From an uncultured Clostridia bacterium (GTDB lineage: Bacteria; Bacillota; Clostridia; TANB77; CAG-508): a DNA stretch of 42,912 nucleotides. Both the position numbers and the translations under genes were made by a program. This document shows positions 8,227 to 18,327 of the stretch, piece after piece; position 1 is the stretch's first letter; each line of letters opens with the position of its first letter. The notes below the pieces were generated by a model. The model worked only from the letters and a program-made list of their open reading frames with translations, made no database searches and was not told the DNA's origin. The stretch is from contig CALXVD010000012.1 of the NCBI GenBank assembly GCA_944391865.1, forward strand, positions 1 to 42,912, in the 5' to 3' direction.

Positions 8227-9417
8227 TTATTTATTAATTACTTTTTTATATAATTCTATCAAGCTTTCTATAACTGCCTCTTGTGAATAGTTATTTTTAG
8301 CATAATTTGCTAATTCTAACCTGTTAAAGGTCCTTTCACCATTTAGTATCTTTTTTATTTCTGCTTCCAACATTACATCGTCTTCCACATCAACTAATGC
8401 TCCTACTTTATCATTTATAAAATCAGTCATTCCTCCTTGGTTTGTTGCTACTACTGGAGTTCCACATGCTAGCGCTTCTATTGCAACTAGTCCAAATCCT
8501 TCAACCCTGGATGGCACAGCAAGAACATCTGCTATATTATATAGATAGTTTAGATTTTCTTGAGTTTGATCTCCTACAAAAACTACATCTTTTAATTCTA
8601 ATTCTTGTACTTGTTTTTTTAGTTCTTCTAAAAGTCCTCCTCCACCTGCAATTATAGTTAATATTTTGCCATTTTCATATCTCTTTGCAGCTTTTAAAAG
8701 TACATCTATTCCCTTGTTTTCTGTTAATCTTCCTGCAAATAAAACAATTTTATCATATTCTTTATTTATGCCAAATTGTTTTAAAACTTTTTGTTTATCT
8801 AAATCACATAGATAAAACACTTTAGGATCATAACCATTTTTTAATGTAATACTTTTATTTTTTGCTTCTGGAAATCTTTCTAGTACAACCTCATTGTTCT
8901 TTTTAGAAATTGTAACAATTTTATCACATCCATTTATTGCTTTAATACAATATGGATAAAAGCTATTATCCATATCATATCCCATCATATCAGAACCATG
9001 TGATGTAATAATTGTTGGAATATTATACTCAGTTACAATACTAGACCATATCCATATATGCTGAGTATGTATAACATCTGGTTTAAAATTTTTTATTTCT
9101 TCTTCTAATACTTTTCTAAATTCTTCTTCATATGTTTTTAATTGATCTTTGCTCATGTTATAAAAAACTACATCACTTGTAGGATATTGGTCAAAGCAAG
9201 GTACATTAAATTCAATTTGCCCTTTTACATTGTCTTTATACTTAAAAAATATTGGATGCACCTTTATTCCTTCCATATCTGGAAACTCTAAACTGTTTGC
9301 AGCGGTAATTACTCTTACATCCTGACCCGCCTTTTTTAGTGATTTTGCAATGTTCATTGTGTATATTCCGCTACCAGAACCTATAAGTGGAGAATGATTT
9401 ATTACAAGTATTTTCAT
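8227..9417 (-). CDS. Family 4 glycosyltransferase
   Basis: 396 aa, GT-B fold. The N-terminal Rossmann domain starts ILVINHSPLIGSGSGIYTMN (glycine-rich acceptor-side loop). The C-terminal donor domain includes KIVLFAGRLTENKGIDVLL and the nucleotide-sugar motif EGFGLVAIEALACGTPVVA with E-x(7)-E. It transfers a sugar from an activated donor to an unknown acceptor, probably a lipid or cell-envelope glycan. 13 nt upstream of the flavodiiron gene and on the same strand, so perhaps co-transcribed, with no evident link in function. ATG with gggaggag. Confidence 0.88.
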   Translation of the reverse strand: MKILVINHSPLIGSGSGIYTMNIAKSLKKAGQDVRVITAANSLEFPDMEGIKVHPIFFKYKDNVKGQIEFNVPCFDQYPTSDVVFYNMSKDQLKTYEEEFRKVLEEEIKNFKPDVIHTQHIWIWSSIVTEYNIPTIITSHGSDMMGYDMDNSFYPYCIKAINGCDKIVTISKKNNEVVLERFPEAKNKSITLKNGYDPKVFYLCDLDKQKVLKQFGINKEYDKIVLFAGRLTENKGIDVLLKAAKRYENGKILTIIAGGGGLLEELKKQVQELELKDVVFVGDQTQENLNYLYNIADVLAVPSRVEGFGLVAIEALACGTPVVATNQGGMTDFINDKVGALVDVEDDVMLEAEIKKILNGERTFNRLELANYAKNNYSQEAVIESLIELYKKVINK

Positions 9418-9490
9418 AAGCTCCTCCCATTTTTATATCTTATGTGAATTTTATCATTTCTTCTTTTTTTTGGCAAGAGGAGGCATATTT

Positions 9491-10627
9491 TTACACTTTT
9501 TTTCCTAATTTTATTTGTATGTTGTATTCTCTGTTATTTCTTAATATTGTTAATTTTACCTCATCACCTACCTTTTTAGTGTAAATGTATCTTCTAAGTT
9601 CGCTCATTTTATTTATTGCAATGTCATCTATTTTTGTTATTATGTCTCCTTCCTTTAACCCTGAGTTGTAACTTGGTCCGTTTTTTGTTATTTGTGCTAC
9701 ATATATTCCCGAGTCAAATTTTAGACTAGAATTTAGATATGGAATAACATTTTTATCGTATGCAAATATTCCTATATTTGCTTCTTCGAAACTATCATTA
9801 GTATTAAAACTTTCTATTATAGGTTTTACAATGTTTATGGGTATTGCAAAGCCTATTCCTTCAGCATTCTCAATTTTTACCGAATTAATTCCAATAACTT
9901 CTCCTTTTGAATTTATAAGCGGTCCTCCACTATTCCCAGGGTTAATAGTTGCATCTGTTTGAATTAAATCTTCCATATATGATGTTCCATTTTCATCATC
10001 TATTTTTATAGTTCTATCAATTCCACTAATTATCCCGGAAGTAACTGTCCTTTGAAATTCAACTCCTATTGGATTACCTATAGCATAAGTCTGTTCTCCT
10101 AATTTTATATTATCTGAGTCTCCTAATGTAACGACCTCTAAATTAGTTGCTGAAATCTTTACAATTGCTAAGTCTAAATCTGAATCTGCCCATGTAACTG
10201 TTCCACTATATACACTCCCATTTTCTAAGGTTACATAGCAACTACTATATTTATTTCCCGCAACATGCCAATTTGTAAGAATATATCCTTTTGAAGAAAC
10301 AATCATTCCTGTTCCTAATCCTAAATCTTCTGTACTGTTATTCAAAAATATAGAGCTTCCTGTATTTTTTATTTTGGAAATGCCCACAACACATTTAACT
10401 ACATTTTCTAGTACATTAGAATCCGATTTATTATTTTGCACCTGATTTTCTTGTTCATTATATGAAAGTCTAGTAGCCCCACTATTTGAAACTTGTTCAT
10501 TTGAATAAACATCTATATTAATATACATGTCATATAAAAAGATAGTTATCAAAGTAACAACAATTATTAAAATTGCTGTTAAGATAACTTTTTTTACTTT
10601 ACTAGGTCTTCTTTTATATTCGAACAT
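9491..10627 (-). CDS. htrA: HtrA/DegP-type membrane-anchored serine protease
   Basis: 378 aa. A basic N-terminus and one TM helix (about residues 14-31) anchor a trypsin-like domain outside the membrane. The catalytic triad is visible: His in LTNWHVAG, Asp in DSDLDLAIVKI, Ser in NPGNSGGPL. A single C-terminal PDZ domain follows (about residues 285-375; NSGLKEGDIITKIDDIAINK). This is the usual layout of Firmicutes HtrA proteases that degrade misfolded envelope proteins. Strong ribosome binding site (aaaggaggt). Confidence 0.93.
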   Translation of the reverse strand: MFEYKRRPSKVKKVILTAILIIVVTLITIFLYDMYINIDVYSNEQVSNSGATRLSYNEQENQVQNNKSDSNVLENVVKCVVGISKIKNTGSSIFLNNSTEDLGLGTGMIVSSKGYILTNWHVAGNKYSSCYVTLENGSVYSGTVTWADSDLDLAIVKISATNLEVVTLGDSDNIKLGEQTYAIGNPIGVEFQRTVTSGIISGIDRTIKIDDENGTSYMEDLIQTDATINPGNSGGPLINSKGEVIGINSVKIENAEGIGFAIPINIVKPIIESFNTNDSFEEANIGIFAYDKNVIPYLNSSLKFDSGIYVAQITKNGPSYNSGLKEGDIITKIDDIAINKMSELRRYIYTKKVGDEVKLTILRNNREYNIQIKLGKKV

Positions 10628-10680
10628 ACATACCTCCTTTTATAATATCATTTCCTTTTTTTGTTATTTTAATCTTTTTA

Positions 10681-10814
10681 AATTGTAATTTATCTGAGAT
10701 GTGAGAAGTGGGATGTGGGAAGTGTGAAATTAGGGTAAGCCTTACGTAGACTAACCCTAAAAAGCACACCTCATACTTCGCACCTCTCACCTCACAAAAA
10801 CAAATTACAATTTT
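10681..10814. repeat. Palindromic intergenic repeat, copy 1 of 5
   Basis: Ends aattgtaattt... and ...caaattacaatttt are inverted. Inside are a GTG/AGAAGTG-rich left arm, a ttagggt...accctaa stem around cttacgtaga, and a CACCTC/CACTTCGC-rich right arm. It lies between htrA and the NRPS gene. An apparent minus-strand ORF here is only the repeat read through. Confidence 0.9.
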
Positions 10815-10854
10815 GTCGAAAATTGTTTGTTTCTGGCAAGTTTGTAACAAACTG

Positions 10855-10884
10855 TTTACATTAGTTTGTATTTTATGTTACAAT
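10855..10884 (+). promoter_or_regulatory. Sigma-A-type promoter of the NRPS operon
   Basis: TTTACA (10855-10860), 18-nt spacer, TACAAT (10879-10884), giving a start near 10891 and a leader of about 65 nt. About 40 nt upstream is ttttgtcgaaa (10811-10821), which matches the TGTCGAA consensus of Spo0A boxes. Confidence 0.6.
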
Positions 10885-10955
10885 TTATCTGGATGATTGA
10901 TTTAATAGTTTTTTCGGTATATATATATATTAAAAAATGGGAAAAGGTGGATTGT

Positions 10956-13900
10956 ATGAATAATAATTTATATGATTTAACAAATCCCCAAAAATCAATA
11001 TGGGAAACAGAGCAGTTTTATAAAGGGATGTCGATCGAAAATATTACAGGCTGTGCAATTATTTCGCAAAAAGTAAATTTTGATTCTTTAAAAGAAGCAA
11101 TAAACTTACTCGTAAAGAAAAATGAAAGTTTTAGATTAAAATTTATATTAAAAGATGGGATTGTAAAACAATATGTCGATTTTTATAAAGAATTTGATAT
11201 TGAAACAGTTTTAGTTTCTTCTGATAACGATGTGAAAAATTTAGAAAGACAAATGTGTGATACCCCATTTGAAACTTTAGAAAATTTTTTATTTAATTTT
11301 AAAATGTTTAAATTCAAAGATGGTCATGGTGGCTTCATTTTAAATATACACCATTTAATTTCTGACGCTTGGACTATGGGATTAGTTGTAAATGAAGTTA
11401 TAGATTTTTATAACTCAATAATTAATAACATAGAAATATCAAATGAATTAAATCCTTCATATATTGAATATATTGAATCTGAAAATGAATATTTAAATAG
11501 TAATAAGTTTGAAAAGGATAAATTGTTTTGGAATGAAATGTTTTCTACCATTCCAGAAATTGCAACAATACCAACTTTTGTTTCTGATAATAAAATTTCT
11601 CGAAATTCTAAAAGAAAACAATTTACTATTCCTAAAGAAACAATATCTTTAATTAATGATTTTTGTAAAAAAAACAAAGCCTCTATATTTAATTTCTTTA
11701 TGGGAGTATTTTCACTTTATCTATCTAGAGTATCAGGCTTAAATGAATTTGTAATAGGAACTCCAATTTTAAATAGAAGTAATTTTAAGGAAAAGCAAAC
11801 AACTGGTATGTTTATAAGTACAATACCATTTAAAATTTCCATAGATAATGATAAAACATTTGAAAATTTTATCACAAATATTTCTAGAAACTTTTTACAA
11901 ATTTACAGGCATCAAAAGTACCCTTATCAATATTTACTAGAAGATTTAAGAAAAACAGATAATACTATACCTAGCTTATATAAGTTTGCTGTTTCCTATC
12001 AAAATGCAAGAAACAATAAGCAAAGTTCAAGCATTCCATATGAAACCAGATGGGTTTCAAACAGTAATATAGCTGATGATATAAATATTCATTTATATGA
12101 CATAAATGATACCGGAAATGTTACTGTTGCATATGATTATTTAGCTGATAAATATTCTATTGATGATATTTGTTATCTTCATACTAGAATTTTACATATA
12201 ATTAATCAAATCATAGGGAATAATAATATTCATTTAAAGAACATTGAGATTGTTACACCAGAAGAAAGACACAAAATTTTGTACAAATTTAATAATACAA
12301 AATCATCGTATCCTAGATATAAAACAATTACACAGATATTTGAAAATCAAGTTGAAATAAATCCTAATAAACCAGCTATAATATTTGATAGCAGTCAATT
12401 AACATATGAAGAATTAAATCAAAAATCAAATCAATTAGCTAGATATATGCAAGAAATAGGCGTTAAGTCGCATGATAAGGTTGTTATATTAGCAGATAAA
12501 AGCATTGATATGTATATATCAATTATTGCTATATTAAAATTAGGTGCTATGTATGTACCAGTGGATACTGAATATCCTAAAGAAAGAATAGAATTAATTA
12601 TTGATGACTGTAAACCTAAGCTGTTAATCGTTGACAATAAATATCAAAGTATGGTGCAAGGTAAAAACATTTGTACAATCCCTTTTAACAATTTAGAAAA
12701 ATATGAAAATACAAACATAGAAAATTCTATAACAGCTCGGAGAAGGGGCATATATAATATATACATCAGGTTCTACAGGAAAACCTAAAGGTGTAATCGT
12801 TCCTCATAGAGGTGTAACAAGATTAGTAATAAATACAAATTATATAAAATTTGAAGATACAGATAGAATATTACAAAATATTGCAATAGTTTTCGATGCA
12901 TCAATATTTGCAATATTTGGAGCACTCTTAAATGGATTACCTTTATATCCTATACAGAAAGATAAATTATTAGATTTTGAATATTTTGAAAATTATATAA
13001 AAGAAAATAAAATTAACATTATAAATTTAACTGTATCCTTATTTAATAAATTAATAGAATATAACCCTAAAATATTTGATGAAGCAAGAGTAATATTAAT
13101 TGGTGGAGAAGCCGTACTTCCAAAGACAGTAAATATTCTTAGGGAAAACAGTCCACATGTTGAAATAGTTAATGTATATGGTCCAACCGAAAACAGTGAC
13201 TTGTCAAGTTGTCATATAATAGAAAAACATTACGAAAGGTCCGTCCCAATAGGTAAGCCGATATCAAATTCTACTTGCTACATATTAGATAAAAATCAAA
13301 ATTTATTACCAATAAGAGTTCCTGGAGAAATATGTGTTGGTGGAGATGGTGTAGCGATTGGATATTTAAACAATGAACGTTTAACAGCAGAAAAATTTAT
13401 ACCTAATAAATTTGGAGAAGGAAGATTATATAGAACTGGAGATTTAGGTTATTGGGAAGATGATGGTATTATACAGTTTGTCTCTCGAATAGATAATCAA
13501 GTAAAAATAAGAGGATTTAGAATTGAACTAAAGGAAATAGAAACAAAAATTTTGGAATTTGAAGGAATTAAAGAATGCGCAGTAATTGTTGCAGAGAATA
13601 ATTCTACTAAAATATTAGTTGCTTGTATAGTAGCTAAAAATCAATTAAATATCGAAAGTTTAAATACTTATTTAAAATCAATTCTGCCATTTTATATGGT
13701 GCCTTCAAAATACCTAGTTTTTGATAGTCTACCTTTAAATATAAATGGAAAATTAGATACTAAGAAATTATTATCACAAATTTCTTACACTCCAGAATCA
13801 ATAATACCTCCAAAGAATAAAACAGAGGAAGAATTAGTAAAAATATGGGAAGAGATATTAGAAATAGATACTGTAGGTACAAATCAAAACTTTTTTGAAT

Positions 13901-15285
13901 TAGGTGGAGATTCATTATTAGCAATAAAATTAATTAGCTTAATAAATTTAAAATTTAATATTCAAATAACTATCAAAACTTTATTTGATATTCCAACAAT
14001 CCATGAACTAGCATCTCATATTATAAATAAAACTACCAGTGATATATTTGATGAAGAAAAGAAAAATGACAATGATTCAATTTATGATTATAGTAAAATA
14101 AATGATTTATTAAATAAAAATGATTTAAGTAATTTTTATAAACCTCTCTCTGACAAAATAGGTAATCTATTATTGTTTGGTGCAACAGGATTTTTAGGTT
14201 CTCATATTTTATCTAGTTTTTTAGACAATGAGGGTGGAATTGTATATTGCATAGTTAGAAATAAAGAAGGAATTAACCCTCAAGAAAGGCTCATTAAAAG
14301 ATTAAACTTTTATTTTAAAAATAAATATGATAAACTGTTCGGCAATAGAATAAAAGTTTTAAGCGGAGATATAACACAAGAAAAGTTTGGATTATCAAAT
14401 AATGATTATTCTTTACTAGGTCAAAAAATAGATACCGTTATAAACTCAGCAGCAATTGTAAAACATTATGGTAAAAAGGATATTTTTGAAAATATTAATG
14501 TAACTGGTACAAGTAACATTATCGATTTTTGTAAAAAATTCAATAAAAAACTTTTACATTGTTCTACTTTGAGCTTAACGAGGGATTTAACTAAACAAAA
14601 AGCAAAAAAAGAAAATATTAAAGTTTTTTCTGAAAAAGATTTCTATTTTGGTCAGAACTTAAATAATTTATACATTAGTACAAAATTTAAAGCAGAAGAA
14701 TTAATTTATAAAGCAAGATTAGATGGTCTAAAAGCAAGTTGCCTAAGAATTGGTAATATCAGTAATAGATACTCAGACGGAATGTTTCAAAAAAATATAG
14801 AAGAAAATGCAATACTTAGCAAGCTAAAATCTTTTATCGAAATAGGATATATACCAGATTACTTACTCAATTTAACTTTTGACTTTACCCAGGTAGATAT
14901 GTGTAGTTATGCAATATTAAAAATTGCAAATACTAATATTCCTTACTCTACATTTCATATTATAAATAACAATACTATACAAATGAAAACACTAATAGAA
15001 ATATTTAAAAAATTATCTATCAATATAGAAGTTGTTTCTGAGGAAAAATTTATGGAAATTTTCAATACTATTAGGCATGATAAAAAAAGAATTGATATTT
15101 TATTAGGAATTATTCAAGATTGGATCAGAGATAAAGAATTTAAATATTACTATGATATTGATTTTAACTCAGATTTTACAAATAAATATTTAGAATCTAT
15201 TGGTTTTATTTGGCCTAATGTTGATATTAATTATTTTAAGAAATATATTAATTACTTAAGAAGTATAGGATACTTAGGAGGATAA
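10956..15285 (+). CDS. Single-module nonribosomal peptide synthetase C-A-T-R; contains a CGG-A +1 site
   Basis: Start is the ATG at 10956, with aaaggtgg upstream; an earlier in-frame TTG at 10866 lies inside the promoter. Domains: condensation (about residues 1-430, active site HHLISDAW), adenylation (about 440-950; after the shift YTSGSTGKPKG, FDASIFAIFGALL, NVYGPTEN, YRTGDLGYW), thiolation (FFELGGDSLLAIKL), and a terminal thioester reductase (LLFGATGFLGSHIL; catalytic YISTK). The ATG frame ends at 12788; skipping the C of CGGA at 12738 continues into the second half and gives 1442 aa. A leading C domain suggests an acyl starter. A terminal R domain releases an aldehyde or alcohol, as in gut Clostridia NRPSs that make peptide aldehydes and pyrazinones. 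Substrate not predictable from what I see. Confidence 0.88.
12738..12741 (+). other. +1 frameshift site CGGA in NRPS
   Basis: Reading is ACA GCT CGG AGA in the zero frame. Skipping C gives ACA GCT GGA GAA GGG GCA (TAGEGA) running straight into the A3 core YIIYTSGSTG. The zero frame meets a stop about 15 codons later. Confidence 0.8.
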
Positions 15286-15286
15286 A

Positions 15287-17116
15287 ATGCAGGAAAGTTT
15301 GATTTTTTTACTTTTAATTATATCATTTATAACATTAATTTTTATACTACGATTATTAAAAAAATATAAAAAGGATTCGCAAATAAAAAAAATATTTACC
15401 ATCATGATTTCTTTAGCATTATGGTGGGTAATATTAGAGTTGTTACAAATAACATTGTATAATATATTTGACAATTTAAGTTATTATTCTATATATTTTG
15501 AAGCTTTTGCAACTATAGGAAAAAGCTTGTTGCCTGTATTTATATTTTTATTGGGATTAGTATTTATAAAAACAAAAATTAAATTTAGTAAAAAATATAT
15601 TTTACTATTTATTATTCCTGTTTTAACAATTGTTCTTACTCTAACAAATGAATATCATCATTTAATATATAAAAGCTATTCTATATATACATATGAATCT
15701 GTATTTGGGCCTTATGCAATAATACATCAAATATATTCATATGTTATGTTAGGGTTAGGTATGATTTTTTTATTGTATTACTCAGTTAAAAATTCTGGTT
15801 TCTTTTCTAGACAGTCATTATTAATCGTAGCAGGAACCATTTTACCGCTAATAGTTAATATATTAGAAACATATGGCATTGTAAAGCTTCCCGTATACTC
15901 AACACCAATCTCTTTTGCTTTTGCAGTAGCTTTCTACGCTTTATCTATTTTAAAATTTGATTTTTTAAAAACTATTCCTATTGCTTTGCAAAAAATAGTT
16001 GATAGAATGTCTGACGCATATATTGTAATTAATGAGGATAATATTATTACAGATTTTAATGAAACATTTTTAAATATATTTAATTTAGATAAGTTCAGTA
16101 TAAGAAACAAAAGTTTATTTGAAATAATTAAGGGGTATGGCAATTTAAAAATTGACATTAACTTACTAAAAAAGACTTTAGATGATGTAAAAGACTCAGA
16201 CAAAACTATGCTCTTAGAAGAGCATTTTCCTGCTATACATAAGGATTTTCACATTGAAATTAATCGTATAACCTCAAAAGGAAATTTTTTAGGAATACTT
16301 ATACTTTTAAAAGACATAACACAGCATAATATAGATATGCAAACAATTAAAGACAATCAGGAAATGCTAATAGAAAAAGAGCGTTTAGCATCCCTTGGAC
16401 AAATGATTGGTGGTATTGCTCATAACTTAAAAACACCAATCATGTCAATTGCAGGAGCTACAGAAGGTTTGTCAGACTTGATACATGAATATGATACTAG
16501 TGTCGGAGACCCTGAAGTAACCGTAGAGGATCATCATGAAATAGCAAAAGATATGAACGAATGGATAGAAAAAATTAGAACTCATTTGTCTTATATGTCT
16601 GATGTAATAACAGCCATCAAAGGACAAGCAGTCAACTTTTCAGACCAAACATCTTATTCATTTTCAATTAAAGAATTAATTAATTACGTAAATATTTTAA
16701 TGAAACATGAACTAGACAATGCTTTAATCAATTTAAATATTCAAGCTGATGTCGATACCTCATTAAGTTTAAATGGTAATATAAATAGTTTAGTACAAGT
16801 AATTAATAATATTATTTCGAATGCTATCCAAGCATATCAATCTAAGGGAAAAACAAATGAAAACATTAACTTTAATATATATAAAGAAAATTCAAATTTG
16901 ATTTTTAAAATAGAAGACCAAGCTGGTGGATTACCAGAAGATGTTCAAGATAAGCTATTTAGAGAAATGGTTACAACAAAAGGAAAAAACGGTACTGGCC
17001 TTGGACTATTTATGTCATATTCTAATATTAAAGCACATTTTAATGGGAATATAAGTTATACAACAGCTAAAGGAAAAGGAACTGCATTTCTCGTAGAAAT
17101 TCCTTATTCTGAATAA
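15287..17116 (+). CDS. Membrane sensor histidine kinase, 7TM N-terminus + PAS
   Basis: 609 aa. About seven hydrophobic segments fill residues 1-220, resembling the HisKA_7TM sensor region. A PAS domain follows (about 230-340; AYIVINEDNIITDFNETFLNIF), then the phosphoacceptor helix with His in GGIAHNLKTPI, and a HATPase domain with N box (VINNIISNAIQAY), G1 (FKIEDQAGGLPED) and GTGLGLFMS. It starts one base after the NRPS stop with aggagga as ribosome binding site, so it is co-translated with the synthetase. No response regulator is encoded nearby. The arrangement suggests that it senses the NRPS product or its effect; this is inference. Confidence 0.88.
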   Translation: MQESLIFLLLIISFITLIFILRLLKKYKKDSQIKKIFTIMISLALWWVILELLQITLYNIFDNLSYYSIYFEAFATIGKSLLPVFIFLLGLVFIKTKIKFSKKYILLFIIPVLTIVLTLTNEYHHLIYKSYSIYTYESVFGPYAIIHQIYSYVMLGLGMIFLLYYSVKNSGFFSRQSLLIVAGTILPLIVNILETYGIVKLPVYSTPISFAFAVAFYALSILKFDFLKTIPIALQKIVDRMSDAYIVINEDNIITDFNETFLNIFNLDKFSIRNKSLFEIIKGYGNLKIDINLLKKTLDDVKDSDKTMLLEEHFPAIHKDFHIEINRITSKGNFLGILILLKDITQHNIDMQTIKDNQEMLIEKERLASLGQMIGGIAHNLKTPIMSIAGATEGLSDLIHEYDTSVGDPEVTVEDHHEIAKDMNEWIEKIRTHLSYMSDVITAIKGQAVNFSDQTSYSFSIKELINYVNILMKHELDNALINLNIQADVDTSLSLNGNINSLVQVINNIISNAIQAYQSKGKTNENINFNIYKENSNLIFKIEDQAGGLPEDVQDKLFREMVTTKGKNGTGLGLFMSYSNIKAHFNGNISYTTAKGKGTAFLVEIPYSE

Positions 17117-17150
17117 TTTAATCTAAAAAAGCGGAATAAATTTTGCCCTG

Positions 17151-17178
17151 TAAGAGTCTGATTAAGTTTAGGCTCTTA
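17151..17178 (+). terminator. Hairpin after the sensor kinase
   Basis: taagag (17151-17156) pairs with ctctta (17173-17178), followed by a T-rich tail. Short stem, so weak; it probably ends the NRPS-kinase operon. Confidence 0.4.
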
Positions 17179-17226
17179 TATTTTAATTTTTAGTAAATAT
17201 CTAATATATTTTAAATGGGGATAAAT

Positions 17227-17394
17227 ATGTCAGATGAAGAATTCCTTGACATGGTATTCTTTTTATTAGAAAGTGGCTTGGATGAGGATTTTGATGAAGA
17301 ATTTGAAGATGAATTAAAAAATATTGATTTTGAGGCATATTTATTATGCCATTATTTTTTCCTTTTTAAAGTCTATTTGATAAATTCCCTATAA
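17227..17394 (+). CDS. Small acidic protein (55 aa), unknown
   Basis: Begins MSDEEFLDMVFFLLESGLDE, continues with an acidic run (DFDEEFEDELKN), then a hydrophobic end (LLCHYFFLFKVY). The ribosome binding site is weak (gggga), but the ORF sits neatly between a hairpin on the left and a strong terminator on the right. No family recognised. It could be a real small protein of the NRPS/kinase locus or a chance ORF. Confidence 0.4.
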   Translation: MSDEEFLDMVFFLLESGLDEDFDEEFEDELKNIDFEAYLLCHYFFLFKVYLINSL

Positions 17395-17399
17395 CTATA

Positions 17400-17434
17400 A
17401 AAACCTGTTTTAATTAAATTTAAAACAGGTTTTT
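17400..17434. terminator. Strong bidirectional terminator
   Basis: aaaacctgttttaa pairs with ttaaaacaggtttt, flanked by A- and T-tracts. It separates the plus-strand small ORF from the 3' end of rsmI, which comes from the other side. Confidence 0.88.
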
Positions 17435-18267
17435 ATTTATTTAAAAAATATTGATAAATTTCATTTTTGGTTGTATTTCTATCTTTTGCTATTTTCTTTA
17501 TAATTTCTTTTTTTTCTAAATTTTGTTTTTTATAATAATTAAAATGTTCATCTAATGTCAATGTTCTTAAAATTTCTTCTTTTTCTTCTTTTTTAGTTTT
17601 ATTACTTCCCTCTATAACTATAACAAATTCTCCTTTTACATCTTTTAGACTAGATATACATTCAGAAATTTTCCCTCTTATAAATTCCTCATGTATTTTT
17701 GTTATTTCTTTTGCTAAACTAATATTTCTATCTCCTAATATATTTTTAATGTCTTCAAGAGTTGAAATAAGCTTATGTGGTGCCTCATAAATAATTATTG
17801 TTTTATTTAATAATTTTATTTCTTCTAAAATTTCTATTTTTTCTTTTTTATTAACCGGTAAAAAGCCTATAAATAAAAATTCTTTAGTGGAAATTCCTGA
17901 AGTAATTAATGCATTAATTGCTGCGCAGGCTCCAGGTATTGGAATTATATCTACCTTATTTTTTATAGCCTCTTTTACGATTTCTTCTCCTGGATCAGAT
18001 ATTCCAGGAGTTCCTGCATCAGAAACAATTGCTATATTTTCTCCTTTTAAAATTTTATCAATTAATATATTACTTTTAATTTTTTCGTTTTGCTTATAAT
18101 AGCTAATTAAAGGTTTTTTTATTTTTAAATGATTTAATAATTTTAATGTATGCCTTGTATCTTCTGCCGCAATTAAATCAACATCATTTAAGACTTTAAT
18201 TGCTCTTATAGTAATATCATCTAAATTTCCAATTGGTGTTGCAACCAAATATAACTTTCCGCTTCAT
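17433..18267 (-). CDS. rsmI: 16S rRNA (cytidine-1402-2'-O)-methyltransferase RsmI; CGG-A +1 site at codon 3
   Basis: 277 aa if read with a +1 shift. ATG (18265-18267) has aaggaga upstream. ATG AAG CGG A... leaves the family frame at once, whereas skipping the C gives MKGKLYLVATPIGNL, the normal RsmI start. Without the shift no good start exists: the conserved frame has a stop just upstream and only an internal TTG inside LYLVATPIG. AEDTRHTLKLL, VSDAGTPGISDPG and PIPGACAAINAL are the AdoMet-binding family motifs. The enzyme 2'-O-methylates C1402 in the ribosomal P site. Neighbour of the TrmN6-like gene as in many Firmicutes (yabB-rsmI order). Confidence 0.93.
18258..18261 (-). other. +1 frameshift site CGGA in rsmI
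   Basis: ATG AAG CGG A; skipping C gives ATG AAG GGA AAG TTA TAT TTG (MKGKLYL). This glycine is conserved in RsmI proteins (G-x-L-Y-x-V-x-T-P-I-G). Confidence 0.85.
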
Positions 18268-18327
18268 AGCTCTCTCCTTTTTTAGTACATTCGTATGTCT
18301 AAACCTTTGATTTCGCTAGTGTTTAAT

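Noticed and set aside
10614..10850. Minus-strand ORF of 78 aa next to htrA
   Set aside because: It is repeat copy 1 read through; no ribosome binding site and no protein-like pattern.
10866..10955. Earlier TTG start of the NRPS gene
   Set aside because: It lies inside the promoter (between -35 and -10), and the ATG at 10956 has a good ribosome binding site and starts the conserved domain.
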